Virus record (IMG/VR): IMGVR_UViG_3300012582_000004
Location: 124,001-188,000 of that record
DNA: 64,000 bases
From: a virus
Reading direction: 5' to 3' (one strand)
Below the pieces are notes generated by a model. It had not been told where the DNA came from. It searched no databases and was given only the letters and a program-made list of their open reading frames with translations. Shown here piece by piece: positions 1 through 10,550 of the stretch (position 1 is its first letter; each line of letters starts with the position of its first letter). The position numbers and the translations under genes are program-made.

Positions 1-3000
1 CATTATACCATACGCCATTATTAAAACGTCCCATTTTCCAAATACCACCATAGAAATCACCTTTATCCCACACACCGTTATACCATGTAGAATTTGCATA
101 ATTAATGGATGCTATAGTTTTACCATTTACATCAATAGTTAATCCTGAATGGAATTCACCACCTTTCCACCAACCATATTCCCATATTGCTTTATGTAAT
201 AAAGATGCTTTAGTACCAAATCTTGATTTAACTCTAACTGTTTGATCCCAAATACCATTTTCCCAAACACCATTTTCAAAATCTCCACCAAGCCATGTTC
301 CATAATGCCATATAGACGGGAACATTGATTCTGAGAAAGTTCCTGATAACCATGTTCCTCCAAAAAATTCACCCCCCATAAATGTACCATTGTACCATGT
401 ACCATCAAGAAATTGACCATTGTACCATAATCCATCATATCTATTTCCTTTATTAAATGTACCATTGTACCACGTGCCATTATAAAAATTACCTGAACCA
501 AATAATCCTTTATACCAAATTGAATTTGATGCATCATCACCTGGTATAACTTCAATTAAGTTAAAATTATTAATTGTTCTATATGAATAAAAATCACCTT
601 TTATCCATTCAATATTAAATGCTCTACCTGAATACCATGTACCATCTTCCCAAATTCCACATAACCAATCACCTTGATACCAAACAAGTCCTTTATCATT
701 TTCTCCAATAATAGCATTGCGCATATCAGCATTTAATATCCAGTAATATTTCTTCTCTAGTTGTTGTAATGTTAAACCATCGACTAAACGATAATTATAC
801 TTTTCAATGTCAATATTTTTTAATATTAATCTATTCGAATCAACACCTAAATTTTTAGGCTCTACTGATATTGCTTTCTTAAATATTTTATCAATACCTA
901 ATTCGTGTAAATCAACTGGGCGATAATATAAATTAGGATCAGTTTTCCAATCTATAATATTTATATTCCAATCGCTATCATTATCTAAATACACAACAGC
1001 AGATATATTATTTCTAATGTTAACATCATTTAAAATATATGGTGCGTATGCTGTAGCAGTCTTAGTTTGATTAAAATATGAATTATTAAAGAATTCTACA
1101 CCATTTGTTCCACCATTTGGTAATGGGAACATTAAATCATCTGTAAATTCTAAGTCTTGACTTATTTCTTTTAGTGTATTTCTAGTTCTTAAAGAAACTG
1201 TCGTAGATGAATCATGTAATTTATTTTCTAATTCATAATTAAAATGTAATACATATCTCTTTTTATCAGGATACTTAGAATAAGATATTATTTCTATTTT
1301 AGATAAATATGTTCTTCTAACTGATTTAGCACCTCTTACAATATCAATGAATGTACCTGGTACAAAATTTAATGCATCTATTAAATCATTACCTATATAA
1401 ATTTTATTACCTACAATAGTAAATTCTTTGAATTCATTTAGATTATTTCTTAATAAATTATTATATGTGAAATTATGTGATGGCAAATTAAACGAGTAAT
1501 TTTCATCGAATATTGGATTAATATTATTCAAGAATGATATTAAATCATACTTAGGACCATACACGACATCTTCACTATAAGCTATAGGATAGATAGTTTC
1601 TGAACCATTAATACCAACTTTTAAATAAGATTCTAAATTGTAATATTTAGTTAAATCATTTACAAATCCTTCGACATAAATATTATCAGATTTATTAACA
1701 TCGAGTATATATGACTGTGCTAACAAATGTTCAGAAAATACTTCTTCTAAATGAAGTAAATTACCATTAAAATAATTTAAGTTTTTTAATAATAATTTAG
1801 AGCCATAACGAGCATCTTCTATAATATCTTGTTCAAATAATGTCCATAAAGTTATCGTTTGATTAACTACATTGTAATCTCTAACAATAAAATTATCACT
1901 CAATATTAATATACCACATTCAACTTGTATATCATTTAATGTTGATGTTGGTAATACATTTTCAGCTTCGTAATTATTAATAGTTAACAAAACAACATTC
2001 TTAATATAATCTATAAGTGTTAAAACATTTCTTGTTGATAAGCTATTTGTATTAATATTTAAATATCCTACTTTTAAGAATCCAATATCATTTATCTTAA
2101 CGTGACTATCCATATTAAATTCATTATATGGTGTATTTATGTTTAATTGTATATCATAACCATTTTGAATTGATAAAGATTTATCACTTTTTGTTAATGT
2201 TAGTTTAATAACATCCCCTTGTGTTGTAGCAAATGTAAATGAATCAAGTTGAATTTTAGTTGAATAACTTCTTTCGTGTAAGGCAGAACCATTATAAGAA
2301 CCTGAAACAAATGTTTCACCACTTGTACTATTAACTAAATCATTTACAATTCTAAAGAAATTAGTTCCATTAATAGTATTAGTTAAGAAGTTAGTTCCAC
2401 TAGTACTTTCAGTAAATAATCCTTCATTAAATTCACCATTCCATAAATAATTATCTAAGTATCCTGATGTTGAAGCTGCTGAAATTCTCTTGTTATATTT
2501 TATCCAAGGTTCTATTTTAGCGAATTTATCTAATCCACCGTCCAATACCCTACGATTCAAATAGAAGTAATCTTGAAATGCTAAGAAGTTATTTTGATTA
2601 TTGACTGTACCATAATCAGTAAATTCAATATAATCATCAGGTAAGAAATAATAACATGCAAGCAAACTCTTAGGAAAATATGTTTTAGGTACTTCAAAAC
2701 CACCTTCTTCTAAATGAAGATTGATCTTTCTTCCTAAATAATAATCAAGGAATAATAACTTTGGTTGGAATATTTTATTTAAATTTTGTTCTTCAAATGC
2801 AGAATTATCTTCAACATAATATAATAAATCGCCATATCCAGATGTACTACTATCTACTTTGAATAAACTTTTTCTTATTGCATTTACTCTATCACCAACC
2901 GTAAATAAATAATTATTATTAATATCAATTTTATTTAAAGGTGAGTCATTTGTAAAGAATAAATCAATTTCTATATCATGTATATTACTATTAGTATCAA

Positions 3001-6000
3001 CAACAATCCTATCATATTCAAAAGAATATATATTTTTATTACTTAAAATAAATGCTCGCTTCTCATTTGTTTCAAAATTTATATATGGTTTTATTTCTCT
3101 CCAATCTGTTAAATTGTTTGTTTTAAAGAAATTTAATGTAGGTTCTTTGTAATTTAATTTAGTAACCAATTCTAACTGTAATAACAAATCTCTATCGCCG
3201 CAAATTAAGAATTTATTATCCCCTAAATATTTAACATCATTTAATGTTTGTTGATATTGATCAGCATCCATTGATGTTTTCATATCTAAATGAATAGAAT
3301 TATTCAAATCGGAATCGAGTATTTGTTTATCTATTGTATTTAACTCCAATTTATTTAAAATTTTATCAACACTCCAAATAAAATCTTTCCTTGTTAAATG
3401 TACCAAAGTTCCACCATTACCTAATAGTATAGCACTATTAGATGAATATATTAATACTTTTTGCCAATCTCTATTTTTTATTTCTTCTGGTAAAACAATT
3501 GATTCGAATGATTCACCGCCTGTAAAAGTAGCAAGAATAACACCACTATCACCTGATAGTAATCCATTTTTATTTCCAAAAAATGATATAGAATTTAAAT
3601 TTTGACTTACACCAGTTTCTTGAACTGCCCATGAAATACCATTATCAATACTTTTTATTAAAATACCATTCTTTCCAATCATCCATATAACACCTGACCA
3701 AGATGGAACTACATAGCCTTTATCTCTTAGTGAGTCTTCTATAAAAACTTCAATATCAGAAAAATCATTTTTATATAATAAATTTTGTAATTCTATTGAC
3801 CAAGAAGTTGAACTATTATCTTTAAATAGTATTCCAGAATCTCCAATAATTAATCCATCAGTATCTTGTTCATATGTCAAACAATCTTCCCATAAATTGT
3901 AATCGTCTGATGTATTTTTCATAGATGATAAATATAATTTATTACTTCCACTTTGTGAAAGAATACTAATTTTAGTATTTGCATCTGATCCTGTAAATGA
4001 ATCTATCGCTATAGGAGTTTTATTACTCGTCCATTTTTTAGTCCACGGTAAACAAGTCCAAGAAAATTTATTATCTCTTTGTAATTTAAACCATGTTATT
4101 GATTTATTTAATGGGTTTAATATTGTGATAAACTCTTCATTATTAACAGTATGGTATGTTAAATCAACATTATATGCTAACTTAAGCATAGTTGCATTAC
4201 CTTTATTATCAATAAATCTTTTACTTGCTCCTGTAGTATTATTATATTGCCATAATTGAATTTCATCGTAAATAGTAGAAACTAATATTAAAACTTTATT
4301 CTGTCTATTATAAATTCCGTGTATAGTTTTTAAATTTTTTGTCCATAAACTATTATTTAAATCTAAATTTAAGTTATCTCTGTAAATATTTAATCCATCT
4401 ATAATAAAGCTATTTGTACCATTAACTAAGTATTTATTACTTTTTAATGGATAAGTACCTATGTAATCAAGAGTTTGTAATCCCGATGTAGTATTTAAAT
4501 ATTCATCTGATAATAAATGTATATTACCATTAATATCCAATAAGTAAATATTTAGTAAATAATTTGAAATATCGGAAATTGTTCCTTGACTTTTACCGTA
4601 AATAGTTTTTATTTGTGCTATATTGTTATTAAATAATGACGATGTTGAATTACTACCATTATTGTAAATATTATCATCACTATTATATAAATATGGAAGA
4701 CTATTAACTACAGTAAAATCTTCTATAGTGCCAGTTCCATTATGGAAAATATTTGTTGATGAATATGTAGTATTAAATTTAAATATTTTATTGTTTTCTA
4801 GAAAATATAAATCATAATTCTCTAAATAAATTGATTTTATATTATTAGATGTGCTATAAATTTTATAAATTTTTTCATCATTTAAATCAATTCTATAAAT
4901 AACATCTTTTATACCATTAGTACCACTAGCAGAATCATTTTCTAATACAAATAAATTATTAGAAAATTCTTGTATTTGTGATACGCTTTGTATAGTAGGT
5001 AATATGGCATCCCTATTTAAACCACCAAAAAAAATATTGTTTGTGGTAGTATTAGATATTGTTTCAAGATGATATGAATTTTTATCATCTAATTTCCAAT
5101 ATCCCTTTAAATTAGAATAAATAACATCCGTTGGATTTATAGTTTTACCCATTCTCGAATTTAACTGTGATGGATTTAATTCTTTATCCCATATTCTAAA
5201 TTGAGATATATCACCTCTATAATTAGGGAATTTAAAATCAGATTTGCCTATAAGACAAGTATCAAGTATTAAATTTTTAATTGATAATGGTGTTTTAAAT
5301 GAATTTTTTTGATCTACTATAGTACCAACTAAAACTGGTGAAATTTCATTTTCTTCTTTAAAATATAATTTACCTGTTGCTTTATTGGCTGTATATTGCC
5401 AAGTAAATGCAACACTTAATGATACATTTTCTCTAATTACTCTATTCGCTTTTAATTTAATAAAATTAGTATAATTTTCAGACATTACTAAATATGGAAA
5501 TCCATCACCATCTTTTAAAATAAATGACATATAACTTAGTACTGGTAATTGAAAAGAAAAACTAAATCCAAAAAACGAATATGTGAATGTTTTTGATTTT
5601 TCACCAAAATAAAATACAGGCATTTGATTTCTTATACCATTTGGTTTAATCTTAAATTCTACGGTAAATGAACCATTTCCGTTTATAATAGTAGACATAG
5701 GAACTTTTGACATATCGGAATAATCATTAATACCATCATATGTTCTATAATCACCATTTGAAATTTTAGGGACTAATAAATTAAAATTTGATCCACTTAT
5801 ACCATCAAGTAAATTAGTTATACGAGAATTTTTCAAATATAAATTGGTGCTATTTCTGTATATGTTAACTTCAAAATCATCGTACCATGTATTTGGAGAA
5901 CTTGGTGGATTCCATGCATAAGTATTAACATAAATATCACTCATATCAGCAGGTGTACCATCTTCATTATAAAGAATATTAGGTACTGTAACAGTTACAG

Positions 6001-8224
6001 TTAGTTTTTGGTAATTAAATCCTGTTCCTGTATATTGTGCAGGAAACCACGTTTGCGTACCACCAGCGATACCAGTAGTGCTGGCATAATGAAAATTCCC
6101 GTTAACATTAGTTAATGAATTAACTAAAAGTCCAGCAGCAGTATTGCTACTTGCCCATATGGTTGATTGAATCACATCACCACTTTTAACATGACGATTA
6201 ACACCTGGTCCATATTGATCACTACCCAATTTAATAGCATTTGAAGAATTAGGATTTATTGAATAATTTACATGTGTATTATCTATTTTTGATGAATAAT
6301 TATCATTATGAAATAATTCATAATCACCACCATCAAAACTAGTTTTTATGCTTGTAATTAGAGTTGTAATTGGATCTTTTATTTCCCAATCATTTATTTT
6401 TTCTTTACTGAAGAAATTTAATTCATAATCTTTATCTTTTTGCCAACCCAATAAATTAATTAAATTAGTTTCATCTATACAAAATTCTTCTGGTTTACCA
6501 TTTACTAAATATGAAATATGTATAGTAGAACCGTCAATATCTACTCTTAATTTTTTAATATTACCTATAACATTTTTAATTGTATAAGTACTTCCATTAT
6601 AAAACAAATTAACTGATGTGGAATTTATAAAGAAATAGTATTCATTTCCATTATTTAAATATTCAAATTCTATAGCACCATTTAAAGTAATTGGTGTCAT
6701 AAATGATGTGGAATTAAAAATAATACCTTGTATTATAGCATGTGTATAAGAACCAACAATATCATTAGTAAGGAAAATTCCAGATGAACCGCTTAATAAT
6801 TTAAAATCAACTACATTTGATGGTAATGTACTAGCAATATTAAAATAATTATATACTAAACTAGTTCCTTCTGTACCTGCTATTGTAGGTGTTTCAATAT
6901 TATCTTTAAATAAAAAGAAATTGTTATCTTTTTTACCTACCAAATAAATATCACTACCGATATTTTCAATTTTAGAAATAAATTGTGTATTATCATAATA
7001 ATTTTTATATTGAACAAAATTAGTACCATTACTATAGTCTAATGTTCTATAATTAGCATTAACTGAATAGAAATCTGTACCATTTGTACCATAAATATTT
7101 TCAGTAAAATCAAAATTAGTTAATGGTTCATTTTTAGTAAAATAAACCAAATCAGAAAAACTATGATTTTGAAGTAATCTATAACTTAATCTATTTCTTA
7201 CGATATAATTAGTAGACTCTATAAATATTTTAGGTTCGTCAAGAGATGGATATTCGCCATTTTGTTCTCTATCTAAAAAGAACTGTTTTTCTCTATTGAA
7301 AATTCCTTCTTTAACATATACCGAATATAAATAATAATCTTCTATTGTATCGAAAGATATATCTAATGTCAATTTTTGATTTAAATATTCATAAACACCA
7401 TTTTCTGTTGTATTTATCTGGTTTTTAAGCAATATTTTATGTTTAGATACTGCTAATGTACCATCAACATTCAAAATTGGATAAATTTTATTAATATCGA
7501 TATTTTCAGTCGTAGCTAAATCAATTAAAGTGAAATTCTTCAATAATTTAGTTAAAATCTTTTCTGAAGTAAACAAATTTCTTTGGGAATATCCCCACTC
7601 ACCTTCAACCCACGAATCTTGGTAATAATTTTTCCATGAACTTAGTGTATAAGAACTATTAATTAGAATATGATTGAAACTTGTCCCATAAGTACCAAAA
7701 TCCCATGTAACAACAGTTGTAATCGTATTGTCAATGAAGTTAGTGCCTTGTATTAACCCTCCCGAAGATGATGTATTCAATACGGGAGCATTAGTACCAT
7801 TAGTACCATAATAAGTTGTTATAATAGGCTGATAGACGGTAAAAAAGGTATCTGCACCATCTTCTTCAAACAACAAAGAATTAGCAGCTTTGATATATCC
7901 GCTATCCATGTAATTTTTCAAATCTTGTGAATTCAAGATTGTATCATCTGATAAATCTTTAGATAAATTATAATAGAATCCCTTCTTTAATTCTAAACCT
8001 TCTAAAAGGATGATTTCTGGTGCAACATTTGTTAAAGATACCCAAAATGCGTGCTGATATTTCAAAACATTATATACGTCTTCTAATGTATTAGTAACTG
8101 AATATCCAGAAGCATTAATACATTTAGAGTAAGTTTTAAGTTTATCTAAAATATTTACAAAAAAGTCGGTATCACGCAGATTATCCTTTTTAGAATAAGT
8201 ATAGTTCTCTTTATTCCAAAGCAT
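1..8224 (-). CDS. Giant virion protein, partial (C-terminus beyond left edge): LamG-like, beta-propeller-like and MORN-like repeats
   Basis: An uninterrupted minus-strand frame of 2741 codons starts at the ATG at 8224 (MLWNKENYTYSK) and is still open at base 1. I checked the frame at both ends and at about 4200. A LamG/concanavalin-like part lies near residues 820-1030 (YDGINDYSD, then an FxxWDKELNPSQL-type motif). Photosystem-assembly/BNR-like propeller blades lie near 1440-1610 (IWMIGKNGILIKSIDNGISW). The last 200 visible residues are MORN-like repeats of the form GTWYNGTFxxG. Many GTNGT tracts interrupt it. These domains and its size suggest a tail fibre or baseplate-attached adhesin on the virion surface; that role is inferred. 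A phage-type TATATATA element lies 18-31 bases upstream. An opposite reading of the MORN-coding DNA (139-555) is only a shadow frame. Confidence 0.85.
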   Translation of the reverse strand, partial: MLWNKENYTYSKKDNLRDTDFFVNILDKLKTYSKCINASGYSVTNTLEDVYNVLKYQHAFWVSLTNVAPEIILLEGLELKKGFYYNLSKDLSDDTILNSQDLKNYMDSGYIKAANSLLFEEDGADTFFTVYQPIITTYYGTNGTNAPVLNTSSSGGLIQGTNFIDNTITTVVTWDFGTYGTSFNHILINSSYTLSSWKNYYQDSWVEGEWGYSQRNLFTSEKILTKLLKNFTLIDLATTENIDINKIYPILNVDGTLAVSKHKILLKNQINTTENGVYEYLNQKLTLDISFDTIEDYYLYSVYVKEGIFNREKQFFLDREQNGEYPSLDEPKIFIESTNYIVRNRLSYRLLQNHSFSDLVYFTKNEPLTNFDFTENIYGTNGTDFYSVNANYRTLDYSNGTNFVQYKNYYDNTQFISKIENIGSDIYLVGKKDNNFFLFKDNIETPTIAGTEGTSLVYNYFNIASTLPSNVVDFKLLSGSSGIFLTNDIVGSYTHAIIQGIIFNSTSFMTPITLNGAIEFEYLNNGNEYYFFINSTSVNLFYNGSTYTIKNVIGNIKKLRVDIDGSTIHISYLVNGKPEEFCIDETNLINLLGWQKDKDYELNFFSKEKINDWEIKDPITTLITSIKTSFDGGDYELFHNDNYSSKIDNTHVNYSINPNSSNAIKLGSDQYGPGVNRHVKSGDVIQSTIWASSNTAAGLLVNSLTNVNGNFHYASTTGIAGGTQTWFPAQYTGTGFNYQKLTVTVTVPNILYNEDGTPADMSDIYVNTYAWNPPSSPNTWYDDFEVNIYRNSTNLYLKNSRITNLLDGISGSNFNLLVPKISNGDYRTYDGINDYSDMSKVPMSTIINGNGSFTVEFKIKPNGIRNQMPVFYFGEKSKTFTYSFFGFSFSFQLPVLSYMSFILKDGDGFPYLVMSENYTNFIKLKANRVIRENVSLSVAFTWQYTANKATGKLYFKEENEISPVLVGTIVDQKNSFKTPLSIKNLILDTCLIGKSDFKFPNYRGDISQFRIWDKELNPSQLNSRMGKTINPTDVIYSNLKGYWKLDDKNSYHLETISNTTTNNIFFGGLNRDAILPTIQSVSQIQEFSNNLFVLENDSASGTNGIKDVIYRIDLNDEKIYKIYSTSNNIKSIYLENYDLYFLENNKIFKFNTTYSSTNIFHNGTGTIEDFTVVNSLPYLYNSDDNIYNNGSNSTSSLFNNNIAQIKTIYGKSQGTISDISNYLLNIYLLDINGNIHLLSDEYLNTTSGLQTLDYIGTYPLKSNKYLVNGTNSFIIDGLNIYRDNLNLDLNNSLWTKNLKTIHGIYNRQNKVLILVSTIYDEIQLWQYNNTTGASKRFIDNKGNATMLKLAYNVDLTYHTVNNEEFITILNPLNKSITWFKLQRDNKFSWTCLPWTKKWTSNKTPIAIDSFTGSDANTKISILSQSGSNKLYLSSMKNTSDDYNLWEDCLTYEQDTDGLIIGDSGILFKDNSSTSWSIELQNLLYKNDFSDIEVFIEDSLRDKGYVVPSWSGVIWMIGKNGILIKSIDNGISWAVQETGVSQNLNSISFFGNKNGLLSGDSGVILATFTGGESFESIVLPEEIKNRDWQKVLIYSSNSAILLGNGGTLVHLTRKDFIWSVDKILNKLELNTIDKQILDSDLNNSIHLDMKTSMDADQYQQTLNDVKYLGDNKFLICGDRDLLLQLELVTKLNYKEPTLNFFKTNNLTDWREIKPYINFETNEKRAFILSNKNIYSFEYDRIVVDTNSNIHDIEIDLFFTNDSPLNKIDINNNYLFTVGDRVNAIRKSLFKVDSSTSGYGDLLYYVEDNSAFEEQNLNKIFQPKLLFLDYYLGRKINLHLEEGGFEVPKTYFPKSLLACYYFLPDDYIEFTDYGTVNNQNNFLAFQDYFYLNRRVLDGGLDKFAKIEPWIKYNKRISAASTSGYLDNYLWNGEFNEGLFTESTSGTNFLTNTINGTNFFRIVNDLVNSTSGETFVSGSYNGSALHERSYSTKIQLDSFTFATTQGDVIKLTLTKSDKSLSIQNGYDIQLNINTPYNEFNMDSHVKINDIGFLKVGYLNINTNSLSTRNVLTLIDYIKNVVLLTINNYEAENVLPTSTLNDIQVECGILILSDNFIVRDYNVVNQTITLWTLFEQDIIEDARYGSKLLLKNLNYFNGNLLHLEEVFSEHLLAQSYILDVNKSDNIYVEGFVNDLTKYYNLESYLKVGINGSETIYPIAYSEDVVYGPKYDLISFLNNINPIFDENYSFNLPSHNFTYNNLLRNNLNEFKEFTIVGNKIYIGNDLIDALNFVPGTFIDIVRGAKSVRRTYLSKIEIISYSKYPDKKRYVLHFNYELENKLHDSSTTVSLRTRNTLKEISQDLEFTDDLMFPLPNGGTNGVEFFNNSYFNQTKTATAYAPYILNDVNIRNNISAVVYLDNDSDWNINIIDWKTDPNLYYRPVDLHELGIDKIFKKAISVEPKNLGVDSNRLILKNIDIEKYNYRLVDGLTLQQLEKKYYWILNADMRNAIIGENDKGLVWYQGDWLCGIWEDGTWYSGRAFNIEWIKGDFYSYRTINNFNLIEVIPGDDASNSIWYKGLFGSGNFYNGTWYNGTFNKGNRYDGLWYNGQFLDGTWYNGTFMGGEFFGGTWLSGTFSESMFPSIWHYGTWLGGDFENGVWENGIWDQTVRVKSRFGTKASLLHKAIWEYGWWKGGEFHSGLTIDVNGKTIASINYANSTWYNGVWDKGDFYGGIWKMGRFNNGVWYN

Positions 8225-8241
8225 CAAAATTTGATATTTTG

Positions 8242-8255
8242 AAATATATATAAAG
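8242..8255 (-). promoter_or_regulatory. Putative phage-type promoter of the giant virion gene
   Basis: On the minus strand this reads CTTTATATATATTT, 18 bases before the ATG at 8224. It belongs to the TAATATATA-like class that recurs 15-40 bases before virion genes in this window. It is inferred from recurrence alone. Confidence 0.45.
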
Positions 8256-8318
8256 AATAGTTATCCCTGACTAAAAGATTTAATAAGAATTTTGTTTTAA
8301 AAATTATCTATAATTATT

Positions 8319-9383
8319 TTATTTTTTCTCAAAATGTAATATTATAAATTTCATATTTTTATCAGAATATCCATCCATAATTCTTTTACTTTTAAACTCA
8401 TAACCATCAATGTTTTGCATTATTTTAATAGCATTATGGAGTTTAAACTCAATTTCTGGATCATTACTCGTAAATTCTACAACAATCTCATATTCATTAA
8501 CTGTAGCTCTACCAAAACCAAATTCATTAAATTTTACAGGTTCTAAATTAATATCACAATTCTTTAAAATTTCACTTATTTTACCACAAATTTCTTTTTT
8601 ATATTCTTCTTCTTTCTTGTCCGATGGTTCATGTAATTCTTTTCTTCTTTTTTTCCAAAATACATCATACTCGGATTCAGTCATATTAGAAAGCATTTTT
8701 CTAATTTCTTGTTCATTATCACCTAATCTTAAATCAAATGTTAGTAATCTACCATCTTTACCTTTAACTTCGATATGTTTAATTATAGGCTTAATACCTT
8801 TTTCTATATTTTTTATACTCATAGAATTCTTATATTTAGATGATTTTAAATCAGGATATTGAATATTAAATTCTTCTATAAAATAATCAAATAATTGATT
8901 TGCTATATCTGATGAAATATTATATTTATCTACTTTTTCGTTAAATCGTTGTTTTTGTGTACCATCCAAATTTTCAAAATTCTTTATATCATTAACTGTA
9001 ACATTTGTTAATTTAATTCTTGATGTATTAAAAGCCTTTTCTAACTCATTTTTTTTAAGAACAATAAAAAATGGAATATTATCTATTATAACTCTTCTAT
9101 CACCATGTTCAATATTACTTGAAAATACATCTCTTTTAATTGGGTGATACTTTCCAAAAACGTAATTTATTGTATAATTTTTACCGATAGTGAGATTATT
9201 CAATGATATATTAGTCCCGCCCCTATCAACAATTTTGATTTTTTTTAAGTCACTACCATACTTTTCAAAGTCATTTGAAATATCATGAAAAAGTTGCACA
9301 GCTTTTTCATCATTTTCTTTTCTTTCAGGACTTAATCTAGCTAAATTTCCCCAAAATCCTTCATATGTTTTTAAATATTTCAT
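8319..9383 (-). CDS. Unknown protein with capsid-targeting-like N-terminus
   Basis: 354 residues. I chose the ATG at 9383 over an upstream in-frame TTG at 9410 because it lies two bases after the stop of the preceding gene and gives the N-terminus MKYLKTYEGFWGN, which recurs in other proteins here. The rest is highly charged and lysine-rich with no fold I recognise. A C-terminal stretch near residues 260-350 (INLEPVKFNEFGFGRATVNE) looks like a small alpha/beta domain. There is no signal peptide or membrane segment. The N-terminus resembles the T4 capsid-targeting peptide (MKTYQEF), so I infer packaging in the capsid. It follows the 75-residue gene with almost no gap, suggesting co-transcription. 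Confidence 0.75.
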   Translation of the reverse strand: MKYLKTYEGFWGNLARLSPERKENDEKAVQLFHDISNDFEKYGSDLKKIKIVDRGGTNISLNNLTIGKNYTINYVFGKYHPIKRDVFSSNIEHGDRRVIIDNIPFFIVLKKNELEKAFNTSRIKLTNVTVNDIKNFENLDGTQKQRFNEKVDKYNISSDIANQLFDYFIEEFNIQYPDLKSSKYKNSMSIKNIEKGIKPIIKHIEVKGKDGRLLTFDLRLGDNEQEIRKMLSNMTESEYDVFWKKRRKELHEPSDKKEEEYKKEICGKISEILKNCDINLEPVKFNEFGFGRATVNEYEIVVEFTSNDPEIEFKLHNAIKIMQNIDGYEFKSKRIMDGYSDKNMKFIILHFEKK

Positions 9384-9385
9384 AA

Positions 9386-9613
9386 TTATCGTTTTATTTT
9401 TAATATCCAAGACTTTTTCTCTTTAGTAAGAACATATATTTGCTCTTTAATTTTAATTCCAGAATCTAATAAGTTAGAAAGGATCTTATTTGTAAAATCT
9501 TCTAAAAGGTAAATTTCCTCCATATATTCCATTAACTTAATTTCATACTCCTCTTCGTTAAGAAATATCAAATCATATAATAATTTCTGTTCCTTGGTTA
9601 ATTCATTACTCAT
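9386..9613 (-). CDS. Small acidic helical protein, unknown
   Basis: 75 residues from the ATG at 9613, predominantly alpha-helical and rich in Glu, Leu and Lys (MSNELTKEQKLLYDLIFLNE). I recognise no family. It is the first gene of a two-gene minus-strand unit with the 354-residue protein and starts from the divergent intergenic region shared with phoH. That region carries one copy of the 26-base repeat, 24 bases upstream of this start. Confidence 0.6.
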   Translation of the reverse strand: MSNELTKEQKLLYDLIFLNEEEYEIKLMEYMEEIYLLEDFTNKILSNLLDSGIKIKEQIYVLTKEKKSWILKIKR

Positions 9614-9636
9614 TTTAATAAAAGATTTTTATCAAC

Positions 9637-9662
9637 TTTATACAAGATCATGATATATATTA
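9637..9662. repeat. 26-base repeat, copy 1, in a divergent intergenic region
   Basis: It contains TTTATACAAGATCATGATAT and continues ATATTA; the whole 26 bases recur identically at 46190-46215. Both copies lie between divergently transcribed genes. It includes the palindrome ATCATGAT, and its TAATATATAT part on the minus strand matches the phage-type promoter class. It is probably a promoter or operator rather than coding sequence. Confidence 0.7.
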
Positions 9663-9744
9663 ATAATATTATATGTTTTATTATTATTATTATTTTGTGG
9701 AATAGTATATTTATAGATATATAATTAAAAAAAGTAATTGATAT

Positions 9745-10548
9745 ATGTCAAAGAAAGCTTCTACAAAAAGAACTACTAGAACATCATCTAGAAAAACTAA
9801 TAAAATGGAAATGGAAATGGAAATGATGGAAGATATTAGAATTAATACTAATAAAAAATCACAAGACTTGACTTATAATCTAAATACAAAATTTAAAAAT
9901 GTTAAACAAAAAGAATTATACAATGCTATATTAGATAATAGAATTATTTTTGTAAAAGGTAGTGCTGGAACAGGTAAAACTTTTGTTGCTTTGTTTGCAG
10001 CATTAAACTGTTTAAAAACTAAATCTTTTAATATAAAGAAGATTATATTAACAAAACCATATTTACAAGTTGGTAATAATAATAATAGTACTGGTTATTT
10101 GAAAGGTACTCTGGAGGAAAAGATTCAACCATATTTTACTTCATTTTATAGTAATTTAAATAAATTAATTGGTGGCACGTGGACAAATAGTTTAAAAGAA
10201 GCTGGATTTATAGAAGATAAACTTTTAAATTTTGTTAGAGGTGAAACTTTTGGTGAGCACGATTCTAATGGTAATCCATTAGGTTGTGTAGCTATATTAG
10301 ATGAAGGTCAAAATACCACAGTTAGTGAAATGAAGACGTATATTTCAAGAATGGGAGAAGATACTAAACTTATAATTTTGGGTGATTCTGACCAAATTGA
10401 TATTAAGCTTGGTAGAAATGAAATTAGTGGCTTAGATGATGCATTTGAAAGATTTAAAGATATAGATGGTATAGCATTTATAGAATTTAATGAAGAAGAT
10501 ATTGTAAGAGATAAATTTTTAATTGAAATAATGAAAAGATATAAATAA
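9745..10548 (+). CDS. phoH: PhoH-like ATPase
   Basis: 267 residues, a P-loop NTPase of the PhoH family. The Walker A motif GSAGTGKT is at residues 72-79 and the Walker B region with the PhoH-typical DEGQN is near residue 184; a GDSDQID sensor-like motif follows. PhoH proteins are RNA/DNA-associated ATPases common in phages, with uncertain phage function. The N-terminal 45 residues are basic and disordered and include MEMEMEMM, encoded by a tandem ATGGAA hexanucleotide at 9805-9828. It probably shares a transcript with the next gene, two bases downstream. Confidence 0.9.
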   Translation: MSKKASTKRTTRTSSRKTNKMEMEMEMMEDIRINTNKKSQDLTYNLNTKFKNVKQKELYNAILDNRIIFVKGSAGTGKTFVALFAALNCLKTKSFNIKKIILTKPYLQVGNNNNSTGYLKGTLEEKIQPYFTSFYSNLNKLIGGTWTNSLKEAGFIEDKLLNFVRGETFGEHDSNGNPLGCVAILDEGQNTTVSEMKTYISRMGEDTKLIILGDSDQIDIKLGRNEISGLDDAFERFKDIDGIAFIEFNEEDIVRDKFLIEIMKRYK

Positions 10549-10550
10549 TT

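Noticed and set aside
139-555. A 138-codon minus-strand frame in the MORN-coding DNA
   Set aside because: It lies out of frame inside the giant ORF 1-8224 and consists of low-complexity shadow translation of the GTWYNG repeats.
8410-8862. A 150-codon plus-strand frame opposite the 354-residue gene
   Set aside because: Antisense shadow: hydrophobic serine/leucine-rich sequence without start signals, opposite a well-formed minus-strand gene.
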